NCBI RefSeq assembly: GCF_963924675.1
Contig: NC_089232.1
Location: 42,282,522 to 42,346,521 of the forward strand
Source: Phocoena phocoena
Lineage: Eukaryota > Chordata > Mammalia > Artiodactyla > Phocoenidae
Reading direction: 5' to 3'
DNA: 64,000 nt
The notes under the pieces are model-generated. The model saw nothing but the letters and a program-made list of their open reading frames with translations, had not been told where the DNA came from and made no database searches. Of this stretch, positions 1 to 11,595 are shown piece after piece. Each line of letters begins with the position of its first letter. Positions within the stretch are counted from its first letter, which is position 1. Position numbers and translations under genes: made by a program.

Positions 1-841
1 TGCATAAACTGCTCTGACTAAAGTAGACATTGTGATGAAGTATAATGTCCTCAAGTAAACAGTTATTATGTTAAGAATGGAGAAGCAATCACACAACGTA
101 AGTATTTTGCCCTGGCAGCTCTACTTTTATTGTCTCCTCCTTACTTTCCCTGGGATGATACATTCCTGCCATCCACAAGCTTACAAAAATGGGCAAGGGG
201 CTCATACATATACAGTAAAAATCTGTAGAGAAAAGATTACTTTTTAGAGAACAGCTAAAAGTTACATAGGCCTAATTTCTTTACCTTGACCGAAGACTAT
301 TAATCAACGCTGCATCCAGATGAGACGTCTCAGTCGACTGAAAATATTTCAGTGACGTAAATTGTACCAGCTAGCAGATGTCAGCCCACGAATCACCTTT
401 TGAAACAAGCAAGGAGAGAAAATTATCACAGAACCCACTCAGTAATTCCTAAATAACCCTCAGGACGCTGTACATCAGATTAGACGTACTTCCTCAAACA
501 CCTCTCTCCTGTGTTCTTTCTTGAAGCCCTCACTTCTCCCATAGTCTTTCAGCTCTGCACTGAATAGATCTCCAAATTTACTCACAATAAGGTAATCAAG
601 ACTTGACTACAAAAAAAAGTATGTGTATTTAAAAATATCAGTTATCTCATGAATTCCAAATGATAGTTTTTCTTTCACCTCAGTAGTTACTGGTTTTCCT
701 TAAAATATTTTAAAACAAGTTCCTATGACTTGTCATACGTTCTTTTGATTATCTTTAGTGTGGTAAGATTTTCTTCTCAAGAGCAGGATTTTATTTGGTG
801 TGAAGTCTTATGGATTAGATAGATGTTGAAGGTTTGTGATA
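1..841. other. Unannotated AT-rich sequence
   Basis: No gene or repeat family is recognised here. The stretch is AT-rich and has no long reading frame. It ends exactly where a Tigger-type element begins. I see nothing that supports an exon or an RNA gene. Confidence 0.6.
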
Positions 842-1285
842 CAGTAAGTCCTCTACATACGAATGAGTTCTGTTCCAAGAAAGCGTTTGTAAGTCCGACA
901 GAGTTAGCCTAGGTACCCCACTAGCTCAGTCAGCTATATGGTACTGTACTCCAATAGGTTTATTATACTTTTTACACAAATAATACATAAACACAAAAAA
1001 TAAAGCATTTTTTAACCTTACGGTACGGTACCTTGAAAAGTACAGTGGTATAGTACAACAGCTGGCATCCAGGGGTCGGCATCGAGGAAACAGGCAAGAA
1101 ATAAAGATACTGTACTCTATGCAGTACTGTACAGTAAAGTACACAAAAGCACAGCCACTTGTAGAGGATGCACGCACGTGACAGTGTTCTCCAGACATGC
1201 GAACTAACTTATGTGATTGGACATGCGAATGCATATTCACATCTTTGAAGGCTCACAACTTGAAGGTTCATATGTAGGGGACTTT
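842..1285 (+). mobile_element. Non-autonomous Tigger/pogo-type DNA transposon
   Basis: The left end reads CAGTAAGTCCTCTACATACG and the right end reads CATATGTAGGGGACTT, so the termini are inverted repeats of each other. The left terminus follows a TA dinucleotide, the usual target of pogo/Tigger transposons, but the last few bases of the right terminus are worn. The interior is rich in GTACTGTAC-like words, which I associate with the Tigger1 group of carnivores and artiodactyls. That subfamily name comes from memory and is uncertain. At about 445 bp the element is too short for a transposase. The open frame on its minus strand shows no transposase motif, so this is an internally deleted copy moved in trans. 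Strand is arbitrary. Confidence 0.75.
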
Positions 1286-1699
1286 ATTCTTCTGATTTAA
1301 GGGAAAAAAAAAAAAAAAGAATAGCGATGAGCTTATCTTGCAGCTTAGGAGCCAGTCCGAAAGGCAGTTCCCGAAGAGGTTTACAAAACATTTTGAGTAA
1401 TAGAAACATTTTGGAATGAATTTGTAGCCTTAAAATGTGTCTACTCTGAAAACCAAGATGGTGTGCTTGTCTTTAGAACCCCCTGCCTGCTGCCTTCAAG
1501 TCTATTAGAGAATTTCCATTACCTAGGTGTCGAGTTTATCGCCTGAAAGATATGTGGATTCTCTACCTGTTAAACTGTCATTTATATACTCCAGATGGTA
1601 TCCCTAGGTTTTGAGAAACTGTTGAAGCATGTCACATCGACTGCTCCTGGGAAGTAATGAATATACTCAGCAATTCAGTATTTTACAGTCTTATTAATT
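1286..1699. other. Unannotated, possible worn repeat
   Basis: After an A-run at about 1303-1318 there is unassigned sequence. The words around 1330-1440 have the look of an old interspersed repeat, but I cannot name a family. No coding potential is seen. Confidence 0.35.
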
Positions 1700-1925
1700 T
1701 TTAGCATAAAGTCAGATATCTCAAGTTCAAATTTCAATTCCATCATTTCTTAACTATGTGACTTTTGGGCACTTTACTTAAGTGTTCTTGACCTTATTTT
1801 CTTCCTGTATAAAATGGGAATAATAATTATTCCTGCTTTGTAGGACTGTGGTGAGAAACAAATGAATTAATTCATATAAAGTATTAAGTCTTGGCACATA
1901 AACACATTTAATAAATATTCGATAG
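1700..1925 (+). mobile_element. MIR SINE
   Basis: This is an ancient mammalian-wide interspersed repeat in sense orientation. It contains the TTAACTATGTGACTTTGGGC-like core, then TAAAATGGGAATAATAAT, and ends in the CATAAACACATTTAATAAA-like 3' tail. MIRs are tRNA-derived SINEs amplified by L2 machinery before the placental radiation. The copy is diverged, as expected, and has no visible target duplication. Confidence 0.8.
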
Positions 1926-2859
1926 ACGTGTTGATTTTATGGTGATATTTTGTAAATACTGTGTTTTAAAGCATTATTCTTCCTGCTTGGCTTTTCATCT
2001 TAATAAGATAATAACATTTTTAACAACAAAAAAAATAATGCATAGGTGAAATTCAGACTCCATAAAGACTCAGTAAAAGATTGAGAAGTATTTTGGGGCA
2101 GAAAACCCATTTCTACCAAGCTTTTTATTTTATATACTTAAAGCTCACCTTTAGTGAAATTATTTGCTATCATCTCCTGCTTTGGTTACTCCTCATCTGA
2201 AAACCTCTCACATAACTGAGGACCAATATGAAGGAGCACAATTTTTAAAGTATATTTTTAAACATGTTTTTTCAGGCCTATAAATAAAGCCTACCATGTA
2301 TGCATCTCAAAATGATTTTTAAAATGTATTGCTCTACAACAAATATTTTTATTATTTATATCTTGATTTCAATTCAAAGAATTCAAAATATACCATTAAA
2401 TATTTTATTTGAAAGACAAGTTATATATTCATTGGATGTGATGAGTATTAAACATTTAAAAATTGTCACATAGATCTCATAATGCAATTGATAAATGAAG
2501 AAACGGCAAATAAACATCTAATCTTACCAAGTTATAAAGATAAGTCTTGTAACCATTTAGACTTCTAGGCATGATATTACCTAAGCTTTCTGGTGTAGCT
2601 TGACTTTTCAAATAAAAATATGACACAGATAGTTCATAAAGGAATGTAAAGGGACTGCGTATTTTTAAAAGTGTATTTATTCTTTGATTTAGAAAGTGTA
2701 GGGATTTTTTTTCTGGATTATCATGACTAGTTCAAAGGGTGGGAAGAGATGTCTGAAATTAAAAATAAAAAAGATTGTGTGGGGAGATTTTTTTTGAAAA
2801 TTAATAGCAAAAATAGATTTTCCAGGTAATCACTTGACTTGGTATTATCTGTGAATGAT
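1926..2859. other. Unannotated AT-rich sequence
   Basis: Very AT-rich DNA with many short A and T runs. No repeat family, coding frame or structured RNA is recognised. Confidence 0.6.
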
Positions 2860-2879
2860 TACAAGCACAGAATACAGAA

Positions 2880-3310
2880 ATGCATTGTTTTAGCTTGAGT
2901 TTCCCAGAAAGTCGAGACTGAAGCAGATGGCTTGTATGTTGCTGCTTTATTGGTGAGTGTAATCTTAGGGAACAGGAGTGAGGGACAAGGCAGTGAAACA
3001 GGAAGGAGGGAAGACAAATGATGATGTCTTATATAGTTGGCCACTCCAAAGTACAATGGATTGCTTAATCCCACAGCAAAGTCCTCCTAGAAGCCATAGA
3101 TGCTGGGTCTCAGCACAATCCATCGGGGAAAAAAGGGAGACTCATTTGTCAAATGGCTTTCTTCTCTTATTGGGTAAAGGTTCACCCCAAGAGTGAAACA
3201 CCTTGCGTGTCTGGTTTCCAGGACAGAGAATGCAAGGGTTATGGAAACAGTCTGATGGTCTGAGATAAAGCACTGTCAGAATGTGCGTGCATGAAGTGAC
3301 TGGGCCAAGA
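2880..3310. repeat. Possible worn LTR-like repeat, family unknown
   Basis: This block is less AT-rich than its surroundings. It contains a purine-rich stretch (GTGAGGGACAAGGCAGTGAAACAGG region) and a run of words that resemble an old LTR-like element of placental mammals, but I cannot name it. Open frames of about 70 codons on both strands look like chance. The call is an impression and could be wrong. Confidence 0.3.
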
Positions 3311-3379
3311 GACAGGCGAGGCCTTATTATTTTTGAATCATAATGAATTCAGAGGAAAAATTATCAACCATATTTTTGC

Positions 3380-3597
3380 TTTTTTTTTTTTTTTTTTTTT
3401 TTTTGCGGTACGCGGGCCTCTCACTGTTGTGGCCTCTCCCGTTGCGGAGCACAGGCTCCGGATGTGCAAGGCTCAGCGGCCATGGCTCACGGGCCCAGCC
3501 GCTCCGTGGCATGTGGGATCTTCCCGGACCTGGGCACGAACCCATGTCCCCCGCATCGGCAGGCGGACTCTCAACCACTGTGCCACCAGGGAAGCCC
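3380..3597 (-). mobile_element. CHR-2-like tRNA-derived SINE (antisense)
   Basis: A full-length copy of the family found six times in this window. It lies antisense, so the A-tail appears as a T-run of about 25 at the left and the head GGGCTTCCCTGGTGG is at the right end. Read on the minus strand it has the A box TGGC.CAGTGG and a B-box-like GGTTCGTGCCC, an internal RNA polymerase III promoter derived from a tRNA. It is moved by L1 enzymes. I could not find clear target-site duplications. Frames on both strands across it are SINE artefacts, not genes. Confidence 0.9.
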
Positions 3598-4094
3598 TTG
3601 GTAACTTTTTAATGTATTTTCTCTCCATCACTTTTTCTGTGCCCAGCTTGAATTCATTTTATGTAAATATGTTCTCTACCAGCCAGTATTGTGTTTGGCT
3701 TTAAATATAGAAGTTCAGTGAAGAAGTAGAATTATCACACATAACACGAAGTTTGAGGACAGACACCTGAGAACTAGACAGACAGCTCATGTACGCACTG
3801 AAGAACCAGACTCCTTCTGCCTTTGCTCCACATTCCTTACTGATGGCTGTGCCAGGCTATTCCTCTTCATCACTTTTTAGTCAAAAAAGACAGAGTAAAA
3901 AAGACAGTTCATGAATAATTCTGTGTATCTGTTTTTTTAGATAAAACTTAGTTACATGAGGTAACTTAAAGCATCTACTACATGAATATATTTTACATAT
4001 ATTTTTTAATGCACATATTTAAAAACCTACTTTTAATGATATACCAAAGTGCATCTTCCTCAAGAGTTAGGTTCAAATATTAGGGCCTAAGGAG
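3598..4094. other. Unannotated AT-rich sequence
   Basis: No gene or repeat recognised between the CHR SINE and an old L1 fragment. Confidence 0.55.
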
Positions 4095-4790
4095 AAATTT
4101 CCTATAATGAGAATCACTCTTAAATTGATTTAACATTCTAAAATGGATCAGTGTAATTCACCACGTTAACAGAATAAAGGAGAAAGCAAGAGTGTGATCA
4201 TCTCAATATATGAAGAAAATTCATTTGATAAAATCCAATACGCCTTCATATTTTTAAACGTCTCAACCAACTAGACATATAAGGAAATTTCTTTAATATG
4301 ATAAACACTATTAAATTTTAAAAAGCTACAGTTAATATCATACTTGATAGTAAAATAGTGAACACTTTCTCCCTGAGTCTGGGCACAGAGCAAGTGTGTT
4401 CACTAGTATATTTAACTTTGTACTAAGAATCTTAGTGCAATAAGACAAAAAAGAAATAAAAGTTATAAAGAAAGACATAACAACACTAATTTTAGCTAAC
4501 ATGATTGTGTACATGTAAAATCAGAATATACAAATCATTGCTGTAAGTTAATTTAATAGGTTTGCTAGATTCAAGGTCAATATACAAAAATCTCTGATAA
4601 TTTCTATAGACTAACCAGATATTAGATAATAAAATTTTAAAAAATACCATTTACAGTAGCATAAAAGTATTAAACTTATACAAATAAATCTAATGTAAGA
4701 TATGCAAGTCCTTTACCTTGAAAACCTCAAAACATTGCTGAGAGAAATTAAAGACTTAATAAGTAGCTATACCATCTTCTAGAATTAGAA
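4095..4790 (+). mobile_element. Old LINE-1 fragment (ORF2 reverse transcriptase region)
   Basis: The plus strand resembles the L1 ORF2 reverse transcriptase segment. Around 4190-4250 it reads as a worn version of the motif A neighbourhood (HDHLN..., then FDKIQ-like IHLIKSN). Further on there are phrases typical of L1 sense DNA, such as CAAGGTCAATATACAAAAATC. Frames are full of stops and indels. It has neither the ORF2 start nor a 3' end, and belongs to an old L1M-type subfamily by divergence. No function remains. Confidence 0.75.
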
Positions 4791-5234
4791 GACTCAATAT
4801 TGTAATTCTTTTGTTTGAATTCTCTTTGCTTTCTCTTATTCTCTTCTCTTTACTTCTTGTCCTTTCTCCATTTCTTCCTTGTTTTTGTGAGGTAAGCAAC
4901 ATTTCATCACAACCTCATGAAGACTGTCTCATGTAGCATTTTCTTTCATGAAAGTACATTTATGAATCTTTGATCGCACCAGTAAATCTATAGCACATAG
5001 ATGCAATATTAAAAATGATAGTCTGTCTCCTAGGCCAGTGTACAAAATCCTGTTTAATTCCTAATATAGTTTATATATTTTATTTTACAATAAAACTTGG
5101 AGAAAGAAATTTGTTCCAACACTGATAATAAAACAAAGATCAAAATATAATGAGGATTTTTATTACAAAATTTTGAGCTAGAGGAAAGTAGATTTAATGA
5201 AATGAAGACGAGATAAAGCTGCAAATTAATGAAC
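4791..5234. other. Unannotated sequence
   Basis: CT/TA-rich sequence with no recognised gene or repeat. It may contain the tail of the preceding L1 fragment. Confidence 0.5.
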
Positions 5235-5430
5235 TCTCTTGACTGCCAGGCGCCTTGTGAGTATTTTATTCTCACCACTCTAAGCCTTACCTGTAAGGTA
5301 TACATTATTCCTGTTCTGCACATAAGTACTCGGAAGCTCAACAAGTTTAACTTATCTAGAGTCAAATAGCTCAAAAAAAAATCTGAACATGAATCTATAC
5401 TTGAGTATGAGCAGTCCTACAACCCGTATT
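5235..5430 (-). mobile_element. MIR SINE (antisense, diverged)
   Basis: Diverged MIR in antisense orientation. It shows the order GCCAGGCGCCTTGTGAGTA, then TCTCACCACTCTAAG, then a degraded TCGGAAGCTCAACAAGTTTA. That is the order expected of a MIR core read in reverse. Confidence 0.6.
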
Positions 5431-5549
5431 GTTTCCTCTGTGCAGTGCTGTGAAGAGTCATAGGAAATTTCATTGCACTTTCAAAGACTTCATGCCCAGT
5501 ACCTTCCTGGATTTCCTGAAGGGAAGGAACTCTGAGGTAACTTTTTTTT

Positions 5550-5660
5550 TTTCCAAACCCATTGCTTTACAATTGAGAAAACTAAGGCAAAGAGAATTTG
5601 AGGGACTCACTACATATGGGCAGAGCCCATCCCAAATTCTGTTCCTTTAGATTCTGGTAG
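5550..5660 (-). mobile_element. MIR SINE fragment (antisense)
   Basis: Contains TTTACAATTGAGAAAACTAA, GGCAAAGAGAATTTGAGGGA and GGCAGAGC, the conserved centre of MIR in antisense. The ends are lost. Confidence 0.55.
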
Positions 5661-5689
5661 CTGCCTCCCTGTTTCCACTGCTGGTGACA

Positions 5690-5780
5690 AAATCCAAATC
5701 CTTGTTGTTATCTCTTGCCTACACTGCCGCAGTAACCTCCTCACTGGTCTCTCTGCCTCCAGTTAATAATCCTGTATGCT
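5690..5780 (+). mobile_element. Possible L2 fragment
   Basis: The words TGCCTACACTGCCGCAGTAA and CTCACTGGTCTCTCTGCCTC resemble an internal 3' stretch of LINE-2. It is too short for a firm call. Confidence 0.4.
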
Positions 5781-5799
5781 GCTGCTTGAATAAACTTAT

Positions 5800-5935
5800 T
5801 AAACTCAAATATTTGTTACACTAAAATGGGATAATAATACGGTCGTGAGGATTAAAAGGGATAAAACATGTAAAGTTCTTAATACAGGGCTAAGCACTTA
5901 GCATCAAATAAATACTTGCCATTATTATTTTCCTA
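5800..5935 (+). mobile_element. MIR SINE fragment
   Basis: Sense-strand 3' half of a MIR: AAAATGGGATAATAATA, then GTGAGGATTAAAAGGGATAA, then AGCACTTAGCATCAAATAAA. The 5' half is missing. Confidence 0.75.
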
Positions 5936-6514
5936 TGCAGAGGCCATAAATGACATTCCATCATTCATAAAGGGAAGATACTTTCTCTGGGAAGAGGTTT
6001 CACGTGCAAGTGATTGCCTAAGGAATCACTGGAGAAATGGGTAGCGAAGTGGAGGAATCAGGACAGGGAAGGAGAAGATCCATGAATGCATTCAGGTGAC
6101 ACCTCAGCACCACCTGGATCTCATAGGAGCTCTGAAGTATATGTTACACCTCAAAGTTTATTCCACCTTGAGGCAGGGGAGATGGGTGGCTTTATATTAC
6201 TGGTCACTCATTGGCTGTGAGCCACCCTGGAAGAGACATAAACTCCCAGCGTTTCTGTCCCTTGGCCTGTATGGTCAAAGTCTCTGACTCAAACCCTCTG
6301 ACATAACCCAAGTGACATACTCTGGAAAAGGTTTTAGGAGTAAGCCAATAGAAGCAAAGCATACAGGCCAGGGGATGGGTGCACAGGACTGCGAGAAGGG
6401 TAGGCAGAGTGCCAACAATGTCCAGCACCTTTCTCTGTATCACACTTGCAATCTTCCTTCCTATTAAGGCCCTTTCCCACTGTTACTCTTCACTTATCCT
6501 ATATTCCAGCCAAG
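5936..6514. other. Unannotated; possible old LTR-like repeat at about 6090-6345
   Basis: No gene is recognised. The part from about 6090 to 6345 has a composition and phrases that recall an old LTR-type repeat, but I cannot place it. Overlapping open frames on both strands (about 60-80 codons) show no domain. Confidence 0.3.
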
Positions 6515-7030
6515 CCGCACAATTCATTCATTCACAGTTAGTCAGCATTTGCCATTTGCCAGGCACCATTCTAGGTGTTGGGAAAATAATAGTAAACAAG
6601 TTTTCTCTCTTACTGAATCCATATTTTCTTGGGGAGATAAATAATAACAAGCAAACACATAATCTATATGACATCAGGTAAGGACATAGATGAAGAAAAA
6701 TAAGAGGATAGAGTGTCAGGGCTTTTTTGTTTTTTGCTTTTGGTTTTAGATGGGGTGATCAGGAAAGGCCTCTCTGAGGAGGTGACATATTAACAAATAC
6801 ATAGGTAAGGTTGCAGAAGTAAAATCAGCTAATATTTATTAATCAGCAGAAGAGAATTCCCAGGGAAGAGAAGAGCCGTGCACAAGCTCTGAGGTAGAAG
6901 GTGCCTTGCTGCTTTTGTGGAACCACACAGAGAGGCCTGATAATTGGAGTCTGGTGGGTGATGGAGAGTGGTAAGAGGTGAGGTGAGAGCCAGAGATCAC
7001 AGGACATAGGTCTTGGAAACTAGAGTCATG
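6515..7030 (-). mobile_element. LINE-2 (L2) 3' region, antisense
   Basis: An antisense copy of the L2 3' end. It starts with the tail TGCCAGGCACCATTCTAGGT, continues through GTGATCAGGAAAGGCCTCTC and TGAGGAGGTGACAT, and reaches GAGAGTGGTAAGAGGTGAGG. The order and orientation match the sense copy at 30570-31160 read backwards. L2 is an ancient CR1-type non-LTR retrotransposon, extinct in placental mammals. The piece is non-coding 3' sequence. Confidence 0.8.
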
Positions 7031-7099
7031 GTGCAGACTTCTAACCGTGCTGAGAAGTCACCGAAACCCTCTGAGTCATTGAGTGACATATTTGCCTTA

Positions 7100-7490
7100 T
7101 GTTTCCAAGTATATCAGGTATTTATTGCTATTCCAGAAGGTATCAGAATACTTAGTGGCTTAAAACAGCTACCACTAATTTGCTCACTGTTCTGTGCGTT
7201 GGCCGTTTGGGAAGGGCTCTGTTGGGGCATCTTGACTCTGCTCCAGGGAGGTGGCTGAGCTCAGTCATGCTTAGGCTGTCCATTGGCAGTCAGCGGGGGC
7301 CTGCATGGTTTTAGAAGGCCTGCCTCATGGTCTGATAGTTGGTGAAGGTTGAGAGCTGGGGTGGGGCGGGTCTTGGTTCTCCTCCACTGGTGCTTTCACG
7401 TGTATCCCTTCATGTAGGCTTCCTCACAATGCACGTGGAGCAGATCTGAGTGGAAAGATCTGGAAGTCAGTTATGGATAGGTTAAGCTGA
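7100..7490 (-). mobile_element. MaLR/MLT-like LTR, antisense (uncertain)
   Basis: The section from about 7110 contains TATTTATTGCTATTCCAGAA, then AGTGGCTTAAAACAGC, then CTCACTGTTCTGTGCGTTGG, the pattern of a degraded mammalian LTR-type repeat read from its 3' end. It continues with GC-rich text up to the region of CTTCATGTAGGCTTCCTCAC. No internal retroviral gene is present. The family name is from memory. Confidence 0.5.
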
Positions 7491-9199
7491 AAAAATTCCT
7501 TAGCTGTACAGAAGTTTTATGTAGGCATTTGCTACGTTTAAGTGAGAGGTCAAGATACACACGTAGCTGCTATTTGAAGGCAGTGAATCGGGTGAGATCA
7601 TATAATGAGTGAATATGGGTAAAGAATAGAATAGAATCATGACTTAGTGCTTCTTAGGTTGGGATAAGAAGTGGATTCAGCAAAGGAGACTGGGAAAAAG
7701 TTGACGTTTAGTACCTTATTAAGCATAACCTAACTAACAAACCGAGTATGGATGATTGCGTATCATGAAGCAAAGAATATGTGTCATCCAGCCTGTGTAC
7801 CTTTGTTAGTTAAAATGAAGAAAACAAAAATTGTTTAATTAAATCACATTCTATTTCAGGGATTTTTCTTTCTCACATTTCTATTATTTTAATTTCTACT
7901 CTTCGAAAGCTTCTCCTCACCTGAGTACTGAAAAAGTTGAAAAAAAAATACGAGTGTTGGATAGAGACTGAAAGGTCAGCTTCTTTACAAGTTGGAGGAG
8001 AGGATATAGGTTAGCATTAGGCAGATTTACCACCTGCTTGGAGACAGTCCTAGACAGCCACATCCTAGCCTTACTAGAAGTTTCTCTACTACTACACATT
8101 TCGTTCTCCCAAATTCTACTGTTTTGTTTTTATTTTTTATGTAAAATATAGCAAATGTTGTCCTCTTTGTGGAGGTCCAATAAAGAGCATCCTACTTCCT
8201 TGCCAAGATTCAGAAAAATTAAAAAATAAAACAGAAGGATGGCCAACAGAGATCAAAATGTCAATTTTATTGTTAGCAACTGCTAAGTTGGAGGACTTAG
8301 CTTAGTTTGAGGGCCTAATGAACCTGCTAAACAAGCTCCAAAATTGGGTAGACTTTCCAACACATGACAGGCAACACTGGACTTGGGCAGGCCCCAGCTG
8401 GTGGAGGTGGGCAAAGAGCTGCCCTGGGAGAACAGTGGAGAATAAATAGCTGCTTCTGTGGGCAGTTTCGCCTTAGAAGGAAGCAGGGACGTTCTGGTTA
8501 TGTAAGTCTTGTTTATTTTTCCCCAAATTACACCCTCAACCCAGATGGAGTGAATAAAAGTGTAGGGAGAGGCCAAAGTGTATATCCACTCAGGATGGAG
8601 GGGGGGGAAGTTGCCCCAACAAACATTCAGGACTTTTGCTTTGTACAGGCATATTACTGGCACTGTTTAACTGCTTTTTCTTGGGGGGGGGGGGGGTACA
8701 AAAAAAGAATCAATAGTAATATTTCTAGAAGCAATTGGAATCCTTGGAAAGAAACTGTTATAAAAAATAACATTTTAATCTGTATTTTCATATGCAAAAG
8801 GAATGAAATAAATTTACGTGTGTGTATTTGGGAGGTGTTAGGGAGTTGAAGAGAGGGAGCTTGGCAGAAGGATGAAGCACGTGGCTTGGGCTTGATTCTG
8901 CTGAGGGGATAAAAGGAAATAATGGAGGAAAGGCATTGAATTAAAAGTTCCCTGAATAGCCATGGTGGAAACATGGGCTCAGAACAGTTGTGTTGCTGTC
9001 CAGAGTGAAAGGTTAGGGGAGGGAGAGAGACATGCAGTGTGCATCTCAGTGTTCCCTAGTTGAGGGTTCTCGCTCTAAAGTGAATTGGCCAGCATCAGGC
9101 ATGCGATGAGCATAACTTCCTTAAAACCATTTCCTCTGCTTCACTACCGTGTACACAAGTGTGAGGAATCTGCTGCTGTGATTTGGCCCCTGAAGAATT
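7491..9199. other. Unannotated sequence with G-runs
   Basis: No gene or clear repeat is recognised. Notable are a run of 14 G at 8683-8696 and a run of about 8 G near 8600. An open frame of 161 codons at 8364-8849 (plus) runs through the G-run and has no domain or start context that supports a gene. I regard it as chance. Confidence 0.55.
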
Positions 9200-10100
9200 A
9201 AGTAGGTAAATGAGTTCTAGTGTATCCCAAACAGAAAAATAGCCATCCTGTCTAATCTTTGCCCTAGGCACGCACTTTGAATCATCCTTCCAAGGCCCAC
9301 TTAATTACGCTAGACTGACAGCTGCTCTTCCAGGCAGCCCCCTAAATGGCAGTCAGTCTGGAGGGGCATCCCCAGCATGTGACTGCAGGATTGGGAGCAC
9401 ATACAAATTATTTTTTGATAATTTCACTTGAATGGAAGTTCAAGGATACACACCACCTCCCTCTGGATATGTTAACTATTTTTTAATGATGCTATCTGAT
9501 ATTTTAACAATGTATGCAGAGCAGCAGAGCCTTGAGTGTGTTGTTTAAATATCTTTGATGCTGTGTCATAACAAATTAGTTTCTAAATGTTGCCAATTTG
9601 GCAGACAAAGCTGATTATTTCCTGCAATCACACTGCATATGTGCACGAGATTATAATTAATGATCAGGGATGCCAGCCATACTTTAATAATGATCCTTCA
9701 GTGTTTAGGAGCCGATTAGAGCAACTGGCATTTGTACCCTCTATTGGGGCAGAGGCAAGAGAAAGGAGGCAATGAAGCTGGATAGATCTGTCAGTGTCAG
9801 AGAATCAATAGTTTGCTGATTTCCGTTATAAATTTGAAGATTCTGGGGGAGTTATTGACAAAGCTGCTGCTGTGACTATTAACAGAGTGTTTATGTAGCC
9901 TTCACTCAAGCAGTGCAAGTCCTAATTAGATTGGAATGGGTCTTTTGGCAACTTTGCAGTATTTGCGTCCTCAACATACCAGTATACCACATGAGGACTC
10001 TGAGCATATTAGCGATATATTTCAGAAGAATTTATTGTGAGCCCTAAATGTCAAGATATCAAAGGTGTTTCATCATAATGAAATGAGATTTATCAATTCT
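9200..10100. promoter_or_regulatory. Candidate conserved non-coding element (repeat-free block)
   Basis: This block carries no recognisable transposon remnant. It has a balanced, non-simple composition, unlike the AT-rich flanks, and contains clustered homeodomain-type cores: TTAATTA-like sites near 9301 and 9655, TAATTAATGATCA at about 9655-9667, AATAATGATC near 9687, and CCTAATTAGATTGG near 9922. These features are typical of developmental enhancers in gene deserts. That reading is inference; conservation cannot be tested from one sequence. No coding frame of note spans it. Confidence 0.35.
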
Positions 10101-11290
10101 CGCTTCCCAAGGTTTTGGCTTTTTAAAAGACCACGTTTTCTTCCTGTTTCTTGGCAAAAATGTGGCCAACAGTGAATGTTGTTAACTGAAGATGATAGCA
10201 TTGAAGATAAAAGTGAGAGGGAGAGAAGGAGGGGGAAAGAGAAAAAAGCACAAATCTTTATAAATGGAGCCTGTTTTAAGAACGTCATCTGAAGCTTGGA
10301 ATTCCAAAGCAGTTAAAGTGATTTTTTGATTAGCCAAAGGATTCATGATGGGGTAATTTTAGATGATCTGATACTAAAAATAGAGTTTGGTTTGCTTACC
10401 ATTTCGAACTCTATCCCGTACAAACTAAGGTAAATCTGTAGTCTCATGGACCTTTTTGCAATGATGCCTACTATGATTCCAGAAGGCTTTGGATAACCCT
10501 AATTCCCCTTCTACCACATCTTCCTAAAATACTGTCATACATCATTCCAAGGCAAATCTATTCTCTTTAATGAAAAGGCTATGTGATGATTAAACTCTCA
10601 TGGGGTATCTGGAGATTGTAACTTTGAACAGAACTGCAGTGAGAACTTTCATCCCAGCAAAAATAAAGCAAGGCATGGAGAGCTAATGTTATGGCACCAT
10701 TTTTAGGCAAGAAAATCACAAGGAGTGGCCTGCTTTCTTAACCATGATTTGAATGGCACCTTCCTGGGATTATCTTGAAACCAGGTTCTTAAATTAGAGG
10801 ACAGTATTTCATCAAATATACATATATTTGATTAAAAAATATATATGCACACACACTTATATATAATTTTTAGACTGGGAAGGAAGAATTGGAGTATGTG
10901 TTTGATATACCAGCTTGAACAGGAAGTCAAATTAAAGAAATTATAACAATTTGTTGGCTCTTGCTCACAGTTAAATTGAATAAACACCTAGAGATAGACG
11001 CAGAAGCAAAATTACCTTGGGGATGCCAAGCTAACTCTACCAGTCCCTTGGGGTCTCTGATGGCTCCTAAGGCAGGCTGAGTAGTCCTTCTAGAGATTCA
11101 CCGATCACTCTTTTCCAAGGCTTTCTTCACTCTTGAGAAAGAGATGGGGGTGGGGGGGGGGGTAGAACCATATGACATCTTGGGATTCAGTGAATAGGAG
11201 CTTGATCAAAAAGCTTAAACCTTTTAAAAACTTTAAAAAACGTGTCCTATTACTTGTTTTATCAGTTTCTTTAAAGAATTCTCTATGTAC
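10101..11290. other. Unannotated sequence
   Basis: No recognised gene or repeat. Minor features are a purine-rich run around 10210-10250, a TA-rich stretch around 10820-10865, and an 11-G run at 11152-11162. Confidence 0.5.
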
Positions 11291-11595
11291 TACAGATTGC
11301 ATCCATTTAAAGTGTACAATGTGATGACTTTTGACAAATGCTTAATAAAATTCAAGAAAATGCAAATATATATATAGAAATAAAAAAGGAGGTCTACTGC
11401 CTGGAATGGGGCAGAAGGAAGAATTAACTATGATGGATGGAAATGGAAATGGAATTGCACTCTGTCTTGATGTCCTGGTGGTTTCATAGGTGTGGTAGGG
11501 TTTTGATCAAGAACTTTCTGAAACTCTCTAGTTTGTGTTTATTTTTAACTGTGTAAGTTATTGATTTAGATTCTACTTGTGTGTGTGTGTGTGTT
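11290..11595 (+). mobile_element. Possible old L1 3' UTR fragment ending in a TG repeat
   Basis: The phrases AAAGTGTACAATGTGATGAC and, later, TGGTGGTTTCATAGGTGTGG resemble words seen in L1 3' UTRs. A (TG)n run at 11578-11595 closes the block. The evidence is weak and orientation is a guess. Confidence 0.3.

Noticed and set aside
931..1240. Minus-strand 104-codon frame as a transposase
   Set aside because: No DDE or helix-turn-helix motif. The element is too short and internally deleted.
8364..8849. Open frame of 161 codons on plus
   Set aside because: Crosses a 14-G run and low-complexity Gly stretch. No domain, no splice signals, and competing frames on the other strand.
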